From positions 1 to 47,510 of the IMG/VR virus record IMGVR_UViG_3300010430_006917: a DNA stretch of 47,510 bases. One strand, written 5' to 3'. The position numbers were made by a program, and so were the translations under genes. Each line of letters begins with the position of its first letter. Within the stretch, counting starts at the first letter, position 1. Of the stretch, positions 39,187 to 47,510 are shown piece by piece. Below the pieces are notes generated by a model. The model was not told the origin of the DNA. It searched no databases and saw nothing but the letters and a program-made list of their open reading frames with translations. The DNA is from a virus.

Positions 39187-40767
39187 GTGGATCCGCGCAA
39201 GACCGGCCACGTGCTGGCCCGGCTGACGGCCTGGGACCCGGTGGCCGAGGCCACGGTGACCGCCCGGATCGGAACCATCCCCTGGATCGACGACGCCGAC
39301 GACGACGAGGTCTACGAGCCGCACCTGTCGACCGTGTCGGCGATCGAGCGGTCGGTCGTCATCGAGAACCTGGACGGCGCCTGGGGCGGCGGCGATCGTG
39401 CCGGCGTGACTTTGGCCGTTGCCGACCATCTGGCTGCGGTCGGCCAGGCCGGCGCGCTGGCGGCGTGGCGGGGATACTGGTGGGAAGGCCACACGGTCGA
39501 GCTGTGGTGGGGCCTGGACAGCCTGACGACCCTGGCCGGTCACACTCCGATCTTCACCGGCGTGATCACCGGCATCGGCTGGGAGAACGGGAAGTTCGAG
39601 CTGGCCTGCGAGGACGTGCTGGGCGCACTCGACGTGGAGATCCAGCCGAACGAGTACGACGGCAGTGGCAGCTATGGGGGCACCGACGACCTGGCCGGCA
39701 CCCTGAAGCAGATCGTCCTGGGCCGGCCGCTGAATGTCGCGTGCACGCCGGTCGACCGGGCGCTGGGGATCTGGCAGGTCGGCGACGTCGAGTGGTGCGG
39801 CACGACCATCGAGGTCGAGGCGCTGGCGGCCTACGACAAGGCCGCGACCCTGGAGATCGAGGGCGACACCACCGCCCTCGGGGCCGCCACCATCACCAGC
39901 GGCAAGGTCAAGACCGACAAGTCGACCGGCCTGCTGCGCTATCGCGGGAACCCGCAGGGGCAGCTGACCGCCGACGTGCGGGCCGAGGCCGCCACCGGGG
40001 CCAGCAGCACCGCCGCCGGCCTGGCGCAGCTGGTGGCGGCGGCGACGGCGGTGCAGGCCGGCATTACGGTCGATAGCGACGCCTTCGACGCGCTGGACAC
40101 GGCCTGCACCCAGACCGTCGGCTGGGTGGTGCCGTCGGGAGGTCGGGCCGACGATGTGCTGCGGGCCGTGCTGGGCAGCGTCGGTGCGTTCCGCACGTCG
40201 ACCGGGGCCGGGCTGCTGAGCGTGGCGCTGCTGTCGGCGCCGACCGCGACCGACGAGGACGACTGCGACCACGTGTTCCGGGAGCCCGAGATCGAGGGCC
40301 TGCGCCGGCTGACCGCCGACCCGCCGCCCCACACCGTTAGGCTCGGCTACGACCGGAACTGGAGCCCGGCTGCCGAGACCGATATCGCCGGCGTGGCGAT
40401 CGACCAGGGCAGGGCGGACTTCCTGACCACCGAATACCGCTGGTCGTCGGCGAGCGACGAGGCGACCAGGACGGGCCGTCCGGCGTCGACCGCGTCGGAT
40501 CACCCGACCGGCCTCCGCGGTGCCGCTGCGGCGGCCGCCGAAGCGGTCAGGCGGATCGGGCTGCTGGCCGGCGGGCGCGAGCCGTTCGCCTTCACCGTCG
40601 AGGCGGCGCCCGGCAGCGTAACGTTGGGCCAGCAGGCATGGATCGAGCACCCGGATGCCCCGCCGATCGGCGGGGCATCGAGCGCGTCGGTAGGCCGGGC
40701 CCTCCGGATCGTGGCCATCAGGCACGATCCGCTGACGCGGCTGGCCGAGATCACGGCCTACGGCTAG
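39187..40767 (+). CDS. tail tip/hub protein, 526 aa
   Basis: GTG start four bases after the tape measure. N-terminal part (LARLTAWDPVAEATVTARIG, TPIFTGVITGIGWENGKFEL) resembles phage tail hub or baseplate proteins that start with a beta domain read from the tail tube. The middle has a long Ala-rich helix (TGASSTAAGLAQLVAAATAV). I cannot name the family; it is a structural tail protein by position and composition. Confidence 0.65.
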   Translation: MDPRKTGHVLARLTAWDPVAEATVTARIGTIPWIDDADDDEVYEPHLSTVSAIERSVVIENLDGAWGGGDRAGVTLAVADHLAAVGQAGALAAWRGYWWEGHTVELWWGLDSLTTLAGHTPIFTGVITGIGWENGKFELACEDVLGALDVEIQPNEYDGSGSYGGTDDLAGTLKQIVLGRPLNVACTPVDRALGIWQVGDVEWCGTTIEVEALAAYDKAATLEIEGDTTALGAATITSGKVKTDKSTGLLRYRGNPQGQLTADVRAEAATGASSTAAGLAQLVAAATAVQAGITVDSDAFDALDTACTQTVGWVVPSGGRADDVLRAVLGSVGAFRTSTGAGLLSVALLSAPTATDEDDCDHVFREPEIEGLRRLTADPPPHTVRLGYDRNWSPAAETDIAGVAIDQGRADFLTTEYRWSSASDEATRTGRPASTASDHPTGLRGAAAAAAEAVRRIGLLAGGREPFAFTVEAAPGSVTLGQQAWIEHPDAPPIGGASSASVGRALRIVAIRHDPLTRLAEITAYG

Positions 40768-40778
40768 GAGACACGGGA

Positions 40779-42029
40779 ATGGCCAATCTCTCGATCGTCG
40801 GGCTGGACGGCGCGACGATCTTCGCGCGCGCGTCGGCCGCAGCCTACTTCGATGCAGACGGCGTGCTGCAGTCGGCCGCTTCCGGCGGACTGCGGATCGA
40901 CCATGACCCCGGCGCCGGCAACGCGGTCCTCGGGGCGCTGCTGGAGCGTGCCGCGACGAACGAGTGGACCCGATCCGAGGCGCTCGACTACGCAAACGAT
41001 CTCTCGACCGGCGCGGCGCTCTCCGACGTTTCGATCACTGCGGACCAGGCGGCCGCACCGGACGGCGCGACCACCATGGACGAGGCGACCGCCACCGGCG
41101 GCAGCGCTATCCACACGTTCAGGTCCAGGCGCGGGGCGATTTCGAGCCCATACGACAGCGTGACGTCGCTCTTCCTGAAGGCCGGCGATACCACTTCCAA
41201 GGTCGAGCTGCGGGTGATCTCGGACACCCACAATATCGGCTATTACGCGACGATCGACCTTTCGGCCGAGACCATCACCGCCGGCTCGGCGCTCAACAGC
41301 GGCGTTCTCAACGGCCTCGGGCTGCAGGACGTCGGCGGCGGCATCTATCGTGCCTGGATGAGCGTCAACCATACCGCCACGTCGAACGGTGTCGGTGTGA
41401 CGGCAATTGTCTATGTCCTCGACGCTTCCGGGAATCAGACGTACACGCCCGCCGGCACGCCGGAGAGCGTGCTGGCCTGGGGGTCGCAGATCCTGCTCAA
41501 CAGGAAGGCGCCGGACAGCTATGCGGCCGCTACCGGCGGGTCGGCCGTCACCAGGGCTGCCGATGCGCTGACCCTGACCTCGACCAAGTTCTCGGCTGCT
41601 CTCGGTGGCAGCGCGACGACGGTGATCGCCACGTTCCAGCGCCGGTTCGTGGCGGCCGAGACCTTCTACCTGATGTCGCTGCACGGCGATTCCGGCAGCG
41701 AGCGGGTGGACATCGTCCGGGACGGCGGTGCGCCCGGCACGCTGAGCCTGGCGCTGATCAAGTCCTCGGGCTCGGTGGCGCAGATCGACGGGTCGTATAC
41801 CGACGGCGATGCAACCTCGGTGGCTGCGGCCTGGGCCGAGGACGACGTCGAACTGGCGATCGACGGCGCGAGCGCCGGTACCGACACCAGCGCAGGGCTG
41901 CCGGCCGTAGACAGCGCCTACCTTGCGGCCTCGAACCTCGGCACGTTGCAGCTCGGCGGACATCTGCGACGGTACATCGCGCTGTCGTTCCGCCTGCCGA
42001 GCGCCCTGATGGAGGTGGCCACCGCATGA
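40779..42029 (+). CDS. tail fibre-like protein with phage head-spike/CBM-like domain, 416 aa
   Basis: Residues about 45-200 (LLERAATNEWTRSEALDYAN, then APDGATTMDEATATGG, SLFLKAGDTTSKVELRVI) show the 'N...S...W...APDGxxxA...vylKAG' pattern of carbohydrate-binding head-spike fibre domains. Residues about 280-416 look like a lectin/LamG beta-sandwich (FYLMSLHGDSGSERVDIVRD). Likely a virion surface protein that binds a host polysaccharide; binding partner unknown. Confidence 0.65.
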   Translation: MANLSIVGLDGATIFARASAAAYFDADGVLQSAASGGLRIDHDPGAGNAVLGALLERAATNEWTRSEALDYANDLSTGAALSDVSITADQAAAPDGATTMDEATATGGSAIHTFRSRRGAISSPYDSVTSLFLKAGDTTSKVELRVISDTHNIGYYATIDLSAETITAGSALNSGVLNGLGLQDVGGGIYRAWMSVNHTATSNGVGVTAIVYVLDASGNQTYTPAGTPESVLAWGSQILLNRKAPDSYAAATGGSAVTRAADALTLTSTKFSAALGGSATTVIATFQRRFVAAETFYLMSLHGDSGSERVDIVRDGGAPGTLSLALIKSSGSVAQIDGSYTDGDATSVAAAWAEDDVELAIDGASAGTDTSAGLPAVDSAYLAASNLGTLQLGGHLRRYIALSFRLPSALMEVATA

Positions 42030-42415
42030 ACACCGTGTTCGTCGACGTCTATCTGCGCAGCGGCTCGGCCTCGGCGCTGGCGCAGGGTCTGGCCGGTTTC
42101 AGCTGGGTTACCTGGGCGGGTGGCCCGGAGTCGATGCAGGGGGCGGGGTGGGCGTTCGACCCGATAGGGCGCATCGCGGTCTCGCCGCCGGCGCGGGAGC
42201 GGGACGGCCGAGTGGCCGTGGTCACCGGATGGCACGCGAACCTGCGGCTCTACGGCGCCGACGCGACCGGGCGGGCGACCGCGCTGTGGGAGGCGCACCA
42301 GGCGGGGATGCCCGGGGGAGGCGAGGTGCTGGGGATCGAGGCGGTAGACGAGCTCGGCGTTCGGTCGACGCTGTACGGCACGCCCCCGGCGACGCCGGCC
42401 CGGCAGTTTGCATGA
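42026..42415 (+). CDS. hypothetical tail-associated protein, 129 aa
   Basis: ATGA overlap with the fibre gene. Beta-rich small protein (FSWVTWAGGPESMQGAGWAF, VVTGWHANLRLYGADATGRA). No family recognised. Probably an adaptor or chaperone between two tail-fibre genes. Confidence 0.55.
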   Translation: MNTVFVDVYLRSGSASALAQGLAGFSWVTWAGGPESMQGAGWAFDPIGRIAVSPPARERDGRVAVVTGWHANLRLYGADATGRATALWEAHQAGMPGGGEVLGIEAVDELGVRSTLYGTPPATPARQFA

Positions 42416-42425
42416 GGGCGACCCG

Positions 42426-44204
42426 ATGACGCAGCAGACGGCTATCCTGAGCGAGAACTACTGCCTGGATGCGACCGTGACGGCCACCCATGCGGTGACG
42501 CTGAGCCTGGACTTCCAGCGGCAGATCTATGCCGCCGGCGGCCTGGGCGTCGACGAGCCGTACAAGGACAGGCTGACCGACTATCGCCCCGACCGGCCGT
42601 TCCGAACCCGCAAGATGGCGCCGGTGGCCCGGTTCAGCTTCGATTTCGGGGCGAACAAGACGGTCCGGCTGCTGGCGGTGCTGGGCCACAACCTGACGCC
42701 CGCCGGGCGGATCCTGCTCGAGCTTTCGACGGCCTCGGACTTCTCGACGATCGCCTACAGCACCACGATCACTCCGACCAGCGGGCAGAGCGACGATATA
42801 CTGGTGCTGCCGGGCGACCAGACGGCGCGGTATTTGCGCGTGACGGCGATCGACATGACGCTGGACTGGCTGGAGATCGGCCTGGTGGTCGCGGGGAATC
42901 CGACGGTCCTCGATCGCTCTGTCTCAGTCGGGGCCGAGGACGCGTGGAACGACCCGTCTATGCAGTCCAGGACCGACGGCGGCGGAATGAACGTCACAGC
43001 CAAGCAGTCGTTTCGGGAGGTGTCCATTCCGTTTGATCTTGTGTCCACCACGGAGAAGGACGCCATCTACACGACGATCGGTAACTCAATCGGTCGGCAT
43101 GCGCCGATCATGGTGCTCCGGAATTGGGACACCGGCACCCTCGCCTATGCGGGCTGGTGGATCTATGGCCTGCTGACCCGTAACGTCGCGCACCGATCCG
43201 TGCAGCCGATGTATTGGGCGATCACGCTCGATGTCACCGAATTGAAGGGTCGGCCGTCGGCCGGGGCGATCACCCAGAACCTGCAGATCACCGTCAGCCC
43301 CAGCTCGATCGACTTCGCCGACACCCAGGTGACGGCGACCACCGACGAGACCCTGACCGTGACCAACCAGTCCAGCAGCACCGGCACGCTGAGCGGGCTG
43401 GTGTCGGTCACGGGGACCGGGTTCAGCATCGTCGGCACTCGCTCGTTCAGCCTGGCGGCCGGTGCCTCGGCCAGCTTCACCGTGCGGTTCGCGCCGACGA
43501 CGACCGGCGAGAAGAGCGGCACCCTGTCGGTGCAGCACGCCGCGTTCAACGCCGCCAGCCCGGTGGAAGTGGCGCTGACCGGAACGGCGACCGCGGCGCC
43601 GGTATACGACGTGTGGAACGCGGCGGGGACCGACGCGAACATCACGCTGTCGAATGGCAACCTGACGGCGACCATGAACGCCACGCCAGGCGGCGGCAAG
43701 GCGACCAGAACCCAGACCGGCCGGGACACCGGGTATTTCTATGTCGAGTTCACGGTCGCCAACATCGCCAGCTCCGCCGCGGACCTGGCGGTCGGCCTGA
43801 TCGACACCAACCAGACCCCGAACGGAGAGCTGGGCGATCTCACCTACGGCTACGCCTGGCGGCTGGACGGATACAAGGAAAACGCCGGCACCGCTTCGGC
43901 CTACGGCTCGGCAGCCACCGGCAGCGACGTGATCATGATGGCGTTCAAGCTGTACCAGAGCGGCGGCGCCGACGTGGCCGACATCTATTTCGGGCTGAAC
44001 GGCAGCTGGTTCGGCAGCTCGGATCCGGCGACCGAGACCAGCCCGGCGTTCTCGGCCGTCACGGCAGCGCTGGCGACCGACTTCCTGGTGGCGTGCACGA
44101 TGAAGACCAGCGGCGACTCGATCACCGCCAACTTCGGCGCCAGCACGTTCGCCCACACGGTGCCGGCGGGCTTCGGGGCGGGCTGGGGTCAGAACATCAG
44201 CTGA
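42426..44204 (+). CDS. tail fibre/receptor-binding protein with Ig-like and SPRY-like domains, 592 aa
   Basis: Start at 42426; an in-frame TTG at 42408 is less likely. Residues 1-285 are a tail-attachment region (RTRKMAPVARFSFDFGANKT, WWIYGLLTRNVAHR). Residues about 287-390 (VSPSSIDFADTQVTATTDET, LAAGASASFTVRFAPTTTGE) form an ASH/choice-of-anchor Ig-like domain. Residues about 400-592 (YFYVEFTVANIASSAADLAV, LDGYKENAGTASAYG, DIYFGLNGSWFGSS) match the SPRY layout. SPRY is a recognition fold, so this is the best receptor-binding candidate. Confidence 0.72.
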   Translation: MTQQTAILSENYCLDATVTATHAVTLSLDFQRQIYAAGGLGVDEPYKDRLTDYRPDRPFRTRKMAPVARFSFDFGANKTVRLLAVLGHNLTPAGRILLELSTASDFSTIAYSTTITPTSGQSDDILVLPGDQTARYLRVTAIDMTLDWLEIGLVVAGNPTVLDRSVSVGAEDAWNDPSMQSRTDGGGMNVTAKQSFREVSIPFDLVSTTEKDAIYTTIGNSIGRHAPIMVLRNWDTGTLAYAGWWIYGLLTRNVAHRSVQPMYWAITLDVTELKGRPSAGAITQNLQITVSPSSIDFADTQVTATTDETLTVTNQSSSTGTLSGLVSVTGTGFSIVGTRSFSLAAGASASFTVRFAPTTTGEKSGTLSVQHAAFNAASPVEVALTGTATAAPVYDVWNAAGTDANITLSNGNLTATMNATPGGGKATRTQTGRDTGYFYVEFTVANIASSAADLAVGLIDTNQTPNGELGDLTYGYAWRLDGYKENAGTASAYGSAATGSDVIMMAFKLYQSGGADVADIYFGLNGSWFGSSDPATETSPAFSAVTAALATDFLVACTMKTSGDSITANFGASTFAHTVPAGFGAGWGQNIS

Positions 44205-45039
44205 CCGGTGGGCGCGAGATCAGGAAGATCTCGGTGTAGACTCCCTTGCCCATGCCCGTACCGACGCTGTCATGCAGCCGGCAGCCGCTGCGCAGGACGG
44301 CCGCGCGCAGGTCCTCGCGCGGCAGGACGTGCATCTCCATCGCGGTGCCCGAGGCAGGGTCCGCCAGGTAGCACTCCACGTCGAAGCTGTAGAACGGGTG
44401 ATGGATCGGCACGTGCAGCGCCGCTGCGCCGCCAGGCGCCAGTCGATTGAGCAGAGCCGTTACGGTGTGGGCCATCACCGGCGGCGTCGAGTGCTGCAGC
44501 GTGATGAGCGAGAAGATGTAGTCGACCTGCGGCAGTGCCTGTAGGGCTGCCAAGTCCGGCAAATGGACTCCGGTGATCCGGCCCGCCAAGGCAGGGGCGG
44601 TCGTTCCGATGTTGTCGGCCAGGACGTCCAAGTGGCCCCGGGAGACGTCGACGCCGTAGACCCGGGCGAAGCGCTTGGCGGCATGGACCGTCAAGCGGCC
44701 GACGCCACAGCCGAAGTCCATCGCTTCGGATTCAGCGGGAGGGCGACGGCCGATGGCGGCGATCAGCTCGTGGACCGGCTCATAGGCCTTGAGGCCAGTG
44801 CCCAGAAACTTGCCGATCGCGGTAGAATCGAGCGCCCGGCGATACGCGTCACTCGTCAGAACGGAGTGGAAAACCTGCGACGGATCGGCGCCGGCCTGGC
44901 GCCAGAACCGGGCGGTGATATCGAACAGGCGCTGCAGGGTCGCAAGATCGACATCGCCGACTCCCGGCAGAGCCGCCGTCGACCGGGCCCAGCGCCACGC
45001 CGCAGCGATGACCGCCTGGCTATCGTCTTCCAAAACCAT
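44197..45039 (-). CDS. SAM-dependent methyltransferase on the reverse strand, 280 aa
   Basis: I chose the ATG at 45039 (GAGAGG seven bases upstream) over longer starts. Motif I is MDFGCGVGRL (residues 107-116), followed by VYGVDVSRGHLDVLADNI and YIFSLITLQH. It is a class I methyltransferase of the small-molecule or sugar type. It lies convergent to the tail fibre gene (8-bp overlap) and against the direction of the late operon, so it is probably expressed independently, as lysogenic conversion genes are. Confidence 0.75.
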   Translation of the reverse strand: MVLEDDSQAVIAAAWRWARSTAALPGVGDVDLATLQRLFDITARFWRQAGADPSQVFHSVLTSDAYRRALDSTAIGKFLGTGLKAYEPVHELIAAIGRRPPAESEAMDFGCGVGRLTVHAAKRFARVYGVDVSRGHLDVLADNIGTTAPALAGRITGVHLPDLAALQALPQVDYIFSLITLQHSTPPVMAHTVTALLNRLAPGGAAALHVPIHHPFYSFDVECYLADPASGTAMEMHVLPREDLRAAVLRSGCRLHDSVGTGMGKGVYTEIFLISRPPVS

Positions 45040-45176
45040 CCGCCCGCCCTCTCCGTCGGTCTTCATATCGCACAAGCCCCGACCTGGCGGACGCCATCGT
45101 AGGGCCTGCCAAGCCCTGCGTTGATAAATAGGGCGACGATCCATCTCATGCCGACACCGTAGCACGGGAGGCGCCC

Positions 45177-45248
45177 ATGCGCCTGATCATCCGGGCCGCT
45201 CTACTGGCGGCGGCAGTGCTGACGTGCGGCGCCCCCGCGCCATCCTGA
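45177..45248 (+). CDS. possible 23-residue signal/lipoprotein peptide
   Basis: GGGAGG five bases before the ATG. The product MRLIIRAALLAAAVLTCGAP ends APS. It has a signal-like hydrophobic core and one Cys, but the residue before Cys is Thr, so the lipobox is not canonical. It opens the lysis region; an outer-membrane spanin subunit of this size would be exceptional. The 137 bp upstream, between the divergent methyltransferase and this peptide, show no other gene. Confidence 0.4.
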   Translation: MRLIIRAALLAAAVLTCGAPAPS

Positions 45249-45276
45249 TCAACGACCTCTGGGGAGAGGGCAGCAC

Positions 45277-45471
45277 ATGCAGGAACAGCCGATCCAAGAC
45301 AAGGTCGTCATCGCGACCGGCGCCGCAGCCTCGACGGTGCTGGGCCTTCAGTGGCTTGAATCCGGCCTGGCGCTGATCATTGCCGCTATGACGGCGCTGC
45401 TGTTGGGGCTGCGGATCTATCTCGCCGTCCGTGAGATCAGGCGCGGGAGCAAGCCAGCCGGGAACGACTGA
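45277..45471 (+). CDS. holin-like membrane protein, 64 aa
   Basis: Two transmembrane helices (about residues 9-27, VVIATGAAASTVLGLQWLES, and 31-52, LALIIAAMTALLLGLRIYLA) and a basic C-terminus (REIRRGSKPAG) fit a class II holin, which permeabilises the inner membrane at lysis. GAGAGGGCAG precedes the ATG. Position after the tail genes supports it. Confidence 0.6.
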   Translation: MQEQPIQDKVVIATGAAASTVLGLQWLESGLALIIAAMTALLLGLRIYLAVREIRRGSKPAGND

Positions 45472-45559
45472 TACTCGACCCGACCCACTTCTGCATCTTC
45501 GTCGCGCGACCGACCCTCACGGTGGTCGGCTCCCGATCATCACCACAACGGAGACCACC

Positions 45560-46174
45560 ATGAAGCGCATCACCGCGCCACTGCAGGCGCTTGCCCTGCT
45601 GCTGCCCCTGGTTCTGGGCGCGTGCCAGACGACCGGCGACGGCTCGCTGGTGTCCGTCGGTGAACGCGCGCAGTCGGTCGGCAAGCATCTCGCCTTCTCG
45701 ACCGTCGGCTATGCCGCGATCGTCTCCGAGCTGGCGCGTGACAGGACGGCGACCGACACCAGAGACCTCGACGTCACCATCGCGAGGCTGAAGAGCCTGC
45801 GTGCTTCTCTCGAGGTCGTCGTCAAGCGCGTGGGCGCTCAGGATGACGACTGGCCGACGATCGACAACTACCTGGCTGCCCGTGCGGTCGAGCGCGCGCT
45901 GGTGCCGCTGGTCGGCGCCCGTGTCCCCGCGCTCAGTGGCGCCTTCTCAGGTGGTCTGCCCTCTTTTCGCTTCCTGCTGGGCCTCGGCAACGGGGGCCTG
46001 ATCTTCGGAACGATGGGCCACGACGTCGCCGTGATGGCAGCGAAGATCGACGCCGGCACCAGGACGGAGGCCGACGCGATCAAGTCGGCCTTGCGGCGGT
46101 TCGACGACAATCTGGCAGCCATGGAGCGCCACGCCGCGGTGCTCACGTCTGCGATTCCGGAGGCGCAGAAATGA
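45560..46174 (+). CDS. lipoprotein, 204 aa
   Basis: Signal peptide with a canonical lipobox LGAC (MKRITAPLQALALLLPLVLG, then Cys22), so it is predicted to be lipidated. The mature part is largely helical (SELARDRTATDTRDLDVTIA, DDNLAAMERHAAVLTSAI) with a Gly-rich segment around 140-155. It could be an outer-membrane spanin or a superinfection-exclusion lipoprotein; neither is proven. It lies between two small membrane proteins. Confidence 0.75.
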   Translation: MKRITAPLQALALLLPLVLGACQTTGDGSLVSVGERAQSVGKHLAFSTVGYAAIVSELARDRTATDTRDLDVTIARLKSLRASLEVVVKRVGAQDDDWPTIDNYLAARAVERALVPLVGARVPALSGAFSGGLPSFRFLLGLGNGGLIFGTMGHDVAVMAAKIDAGTRTEADAIKSALRRFDDNLAAMERHAAVLTSAIPEAQK

Positions 46175-46422
46175 ACCCGTTGATCGAAAGCATGGGCAAG
46201 AAGGCGACCTGGGGAACGGCCCTGGCGACCGCCGTCGTTATGACCGTCGATCTCACCGGGCATCTGCCGGCGATGGAGGATGCCAAGTTCGCCCTGTTCG
46301 TCGGATCGTGGGGAGCGGTGGTTACCGGCATCCTGCATGTGCCGGTGATCGCGAGATGGCTTGGCCTCGCGCTCGCGGATCCGCCATCCTTGCCGGTCGC
46401 CGACCCCGACCCCGCACCGTAG
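46171..46422 (+). CDS. small membrane protein, possible second holin/antiholin, 83 aa
   Basis: ATGA overlap with the lipoprotein gene. Hydrophobic segments at about 13-31 (TWGTALATAVVMTVDLTGHL) and 40-62 (FALFVGSWGAVVTGILHVPV) give two helices, ending in a Pro/Asp tail. The last gene before the terminator; could be a holin or antiholin partner to 45277-45471. Confidence 0.6.
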   Translation: MNPLIESMGKKATWGTALATAVVMTVDLTGHLPAMEDAKFALFVGSWGAVVTGILHVPVIARWLGLALADPPSLPVADPDPAP

Positions 46423-46444
46423 GCTCTCCTCAAGCGGCATCCTC

Positions 46445-46472
46445 GACCCCGGTCTCTGGCCGGGGTCTTTTT
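46445..46472 (+). terminator. intrinsic terminator of the late operon
   Basis: GACCCCGG (46445-46452) pairs perfectly with CCGGGGTC (46460-46467) around a 7-nt loop, followed by TTTTT (46468-46472). It is the clearest rho-independent terminator in the window, 22 bp after the last late gene. Confidence 0.88.
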
Positions 46473-46510
46473 CGTTGCGCGGAACGAACGGGGAACATAG
46501 CGTCGCGCGA

Positions 46511-46780
46511 ATGAAGCGCCGACGACGCAGCATCTGGCTCGATGGGCACGACACCCTGGCCAAGATCAAGGCCAGGGGATCGTCGCTCAGGGTCATCTGC
46601 GACCGATGTCGCGGCGCGTGGAATGTCGATGTCGACGACCTGATCCGGCGCTATGGGCCGAACTTCAATTTGGTCGGTCGCCGCGGGCGATGCCGGACGC
46701 CAGGCTGTGCCGGTCGGCCGTCATTCCAGGTCTCGGCAGGCCCCGGAACGCCATTTCGGCCGCTGTTGCGGCCTCCATGA
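46511..46780 (+). CDS. zinc-ribbon protein, 89 aa
   Basis: Starts MKRRRRSIWLDGHDTLAKIK and has a C-x2-C...C-x4-C arrangement (VICDRCRGAWNV...GRCRTPGCAGRP), with Arg/Lys-rich N-terminus. Probably nucleic-acid binding. It lies after the late terminator, so it belongs to a different transcript. The start is weakly defined; the ATG at 46511 lacks a strong Shine-Dalgarno. Confidence 0.55.
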   Translation: MKRRRRSIWLDGHDTLAKIKARGSSLRVICDRCRGAWNVDVDDLIRRYGPNFNLVGRRGRCRTPGCAGRPSFQVSAGPGTPFRPLLRPP

Positions 46781-46796
46781 CACGGGAGGGCAGGAC

Positions 46797-47510
46797 ATGC
46801 CCCTTGCGCACCAAGTCGGCACTCCTGGCGAGTTCGCCGAGTGGCTCGACGATATCGAGGATCAGGCGAAGCGCCGGTTCAACTGGACAATCGGCCTGTC
46901 TGGCGATCGTCACCGTCTGGCTTGGCTGCATCGCGGCCGGCCGCCGTTCCCGGGCTGGTACCCGCACGACGAGGGTGGCGCCCCGGAGGCGTTCTGGATC
47001 GACTTCAAGGATCGGGCGGGTAGGACCCGAGCCACGGCCGGCGCGCTGCGCTACCTGCTCGGTCCGGCGAACCTGGCCAACTGGATCAACGCCGGCGGCA
47101 TGAACGCCGATGGACACCGGATCACGATCGAGGGCGAGGCAGCCGCGGAGGCTTCGGCGATCCGCCTCGAGGTCGGTTTCAGCGGCAATCTGTGGGTGCC
47201 CGACGACGCCGACCGGGCGACGGACCAGAGCCGTTGGCTGACCGAGATCGTCCCGCTCCTCAACAAGGTGATCGCGGCGTCCCTTTGGCCGTCGGTCGAA
47301 TCGTTCATCACCTTCGTGCGGGACATCCAGGTCAACCACCTGGCCCCGCGGTATCGACTGCCGATCCTGGTGCCCGGCGTCAAATGGTGGCAACGGTTCG
47401 ACGGGACCACGTCGCTGCACCTGGGTGTTCAGACGTTGGACGAGCTGCAGCAGTCCATTCGCGATCAGGGTAGCCGATCGAAACGACCTCGAGCCCGATC
47501 GGCAGCATGA
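46797..47510 (+). CDS. hypothetical protein, 237 aa
   Basis: GGGAGG upstream of the ATG at 46797. The protein contains EFAEWLDDIEDQAKRRFNWT, LRYLLGPANLANWINAGGMN and IVPLLNKVIAASLWPSVESF; its stop ends exactly at the window edge. I do not recognise a family. It follows the zinc-ribbon gene at 16 bp, and both sit beyond the terminator, typical of moron-type accessory genes. Confidence 0.6.
   Translation: MPLAHQVGTPGEFAEWLDDIEDQAKRRFNWTIGLSGDRHRLAWLHRGRPPFPGWYPHDEGGAPEAFWIDFKDRAGRTRATAGALRYLLGPANLANWINAGGMNADGHRITIEGEAAAEASAIRLEVGFSGNLWVPDDADRATDQSRWLTEIVPLLNKVIAASLWPSVESFITFVRDIQVNHLAPRYRLPILVPGVKWWQRFDGTTSLHLGVQTLDELQQSIRDQGSRSKRPRARSAA

Noticed and set aside
1-47510. Integrase, excisionase or attP
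   Set aside because: No tyrosine or serine recombinase motif was seen on either strand; if present, it lies outside the window.

Overview
The window is the genome, or nearly all of it, of a temperate lambda-like siphophage (free or as a prophage) from a GC-rich alphaproteobacterium. Three things point to alphaproteobacteria: homologues of the cell-cycle proteins GcrA and GapR, a stand-alone DnaA domain IV, and heavy use of GC-ending codons. A Rhodospirillales-type host (Azospirillum-like) is my guess, not something the sequence proves. Most genes overlap by ATGA or lie within a few bases of each other.

Layout. Positions 1-1350 hold a leftward operon: a DUF7666-type protein cut by the window edge and carrying 9-residue repeats, plus two small unknowns. 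Positions 1331-3812 are the immunity region. It has an XRE repressor without a protease domain, an unknown gene co-oriented behind it, a possible PAS-type regulator, and four copies of the operator GTGGGA-N4-TCCCAC (one with diverged inner bases). Two of the operators sit exactly in the 17-bp spacers of a leftward and a rightward promoter. A Cro-like gene, apparently leaderless, starts the rightward early transcript. Positions 4028-6032 carry small early genes including a CII-like regulator. Positions 6230-18414 form a dense replication, modification and control operon: GapR-like, sliding clamp 1, VRR-NUC nuclease, GcrA-like, SNF2/DEAD-like helicase, N4/N6 DNA methyltransferase, a P-loop-less ComM-like protein, a repeat-expanded C5 methyltransferase, a Zn/winged-helix protein, sliding clamp 2, an HTH protein, DnaA domain IV, a replication protein with iterons and a G-rich tract inside its gene, and a zinc-ribbon NusG-like factor.

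Positions 18416-21594 are an accessory cassette: one membrane peptide, two Tat-signal proteins, a degenerate tRNA-Gly(UCC) and a sugar-methyltransferase-like enzyme. Positions 21641-44204 follow the lambda virion order: Nu1, A, W, B, [glycosyltransferase-like gene], C, scaffold-like, D, E, [DUF115-like domain fused to FII], Z, U, V, G/GT by programmed -1 frameshift, tape measure, then tail-tip and fibre proteins. Positions 44197-47510 hold a reverse-strand methyltransferase, a lysis and membrane cassette with two small membrane proteins and two lipoproteins, a strong terminator at 46445-46472, and two unknown genes after it.

Main points of interest: (1) the phage carries several parts of the alphaproteobacterial replication and cell-cycle circuit (DnaA-IV, two DnaN, GcrA, GapR, a DNA methyltransferase); (2) sugar-active enzymes are embedded in the capsid module, which suggests virion glycan decoration; (3) there are DNA-level signals not explained by coding, namely the operators, the iterons with a G4-prone tract, and an 18-20 bp motif repeated four times in two reading frames. 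I recognised no integrase, endolysin or cos site.
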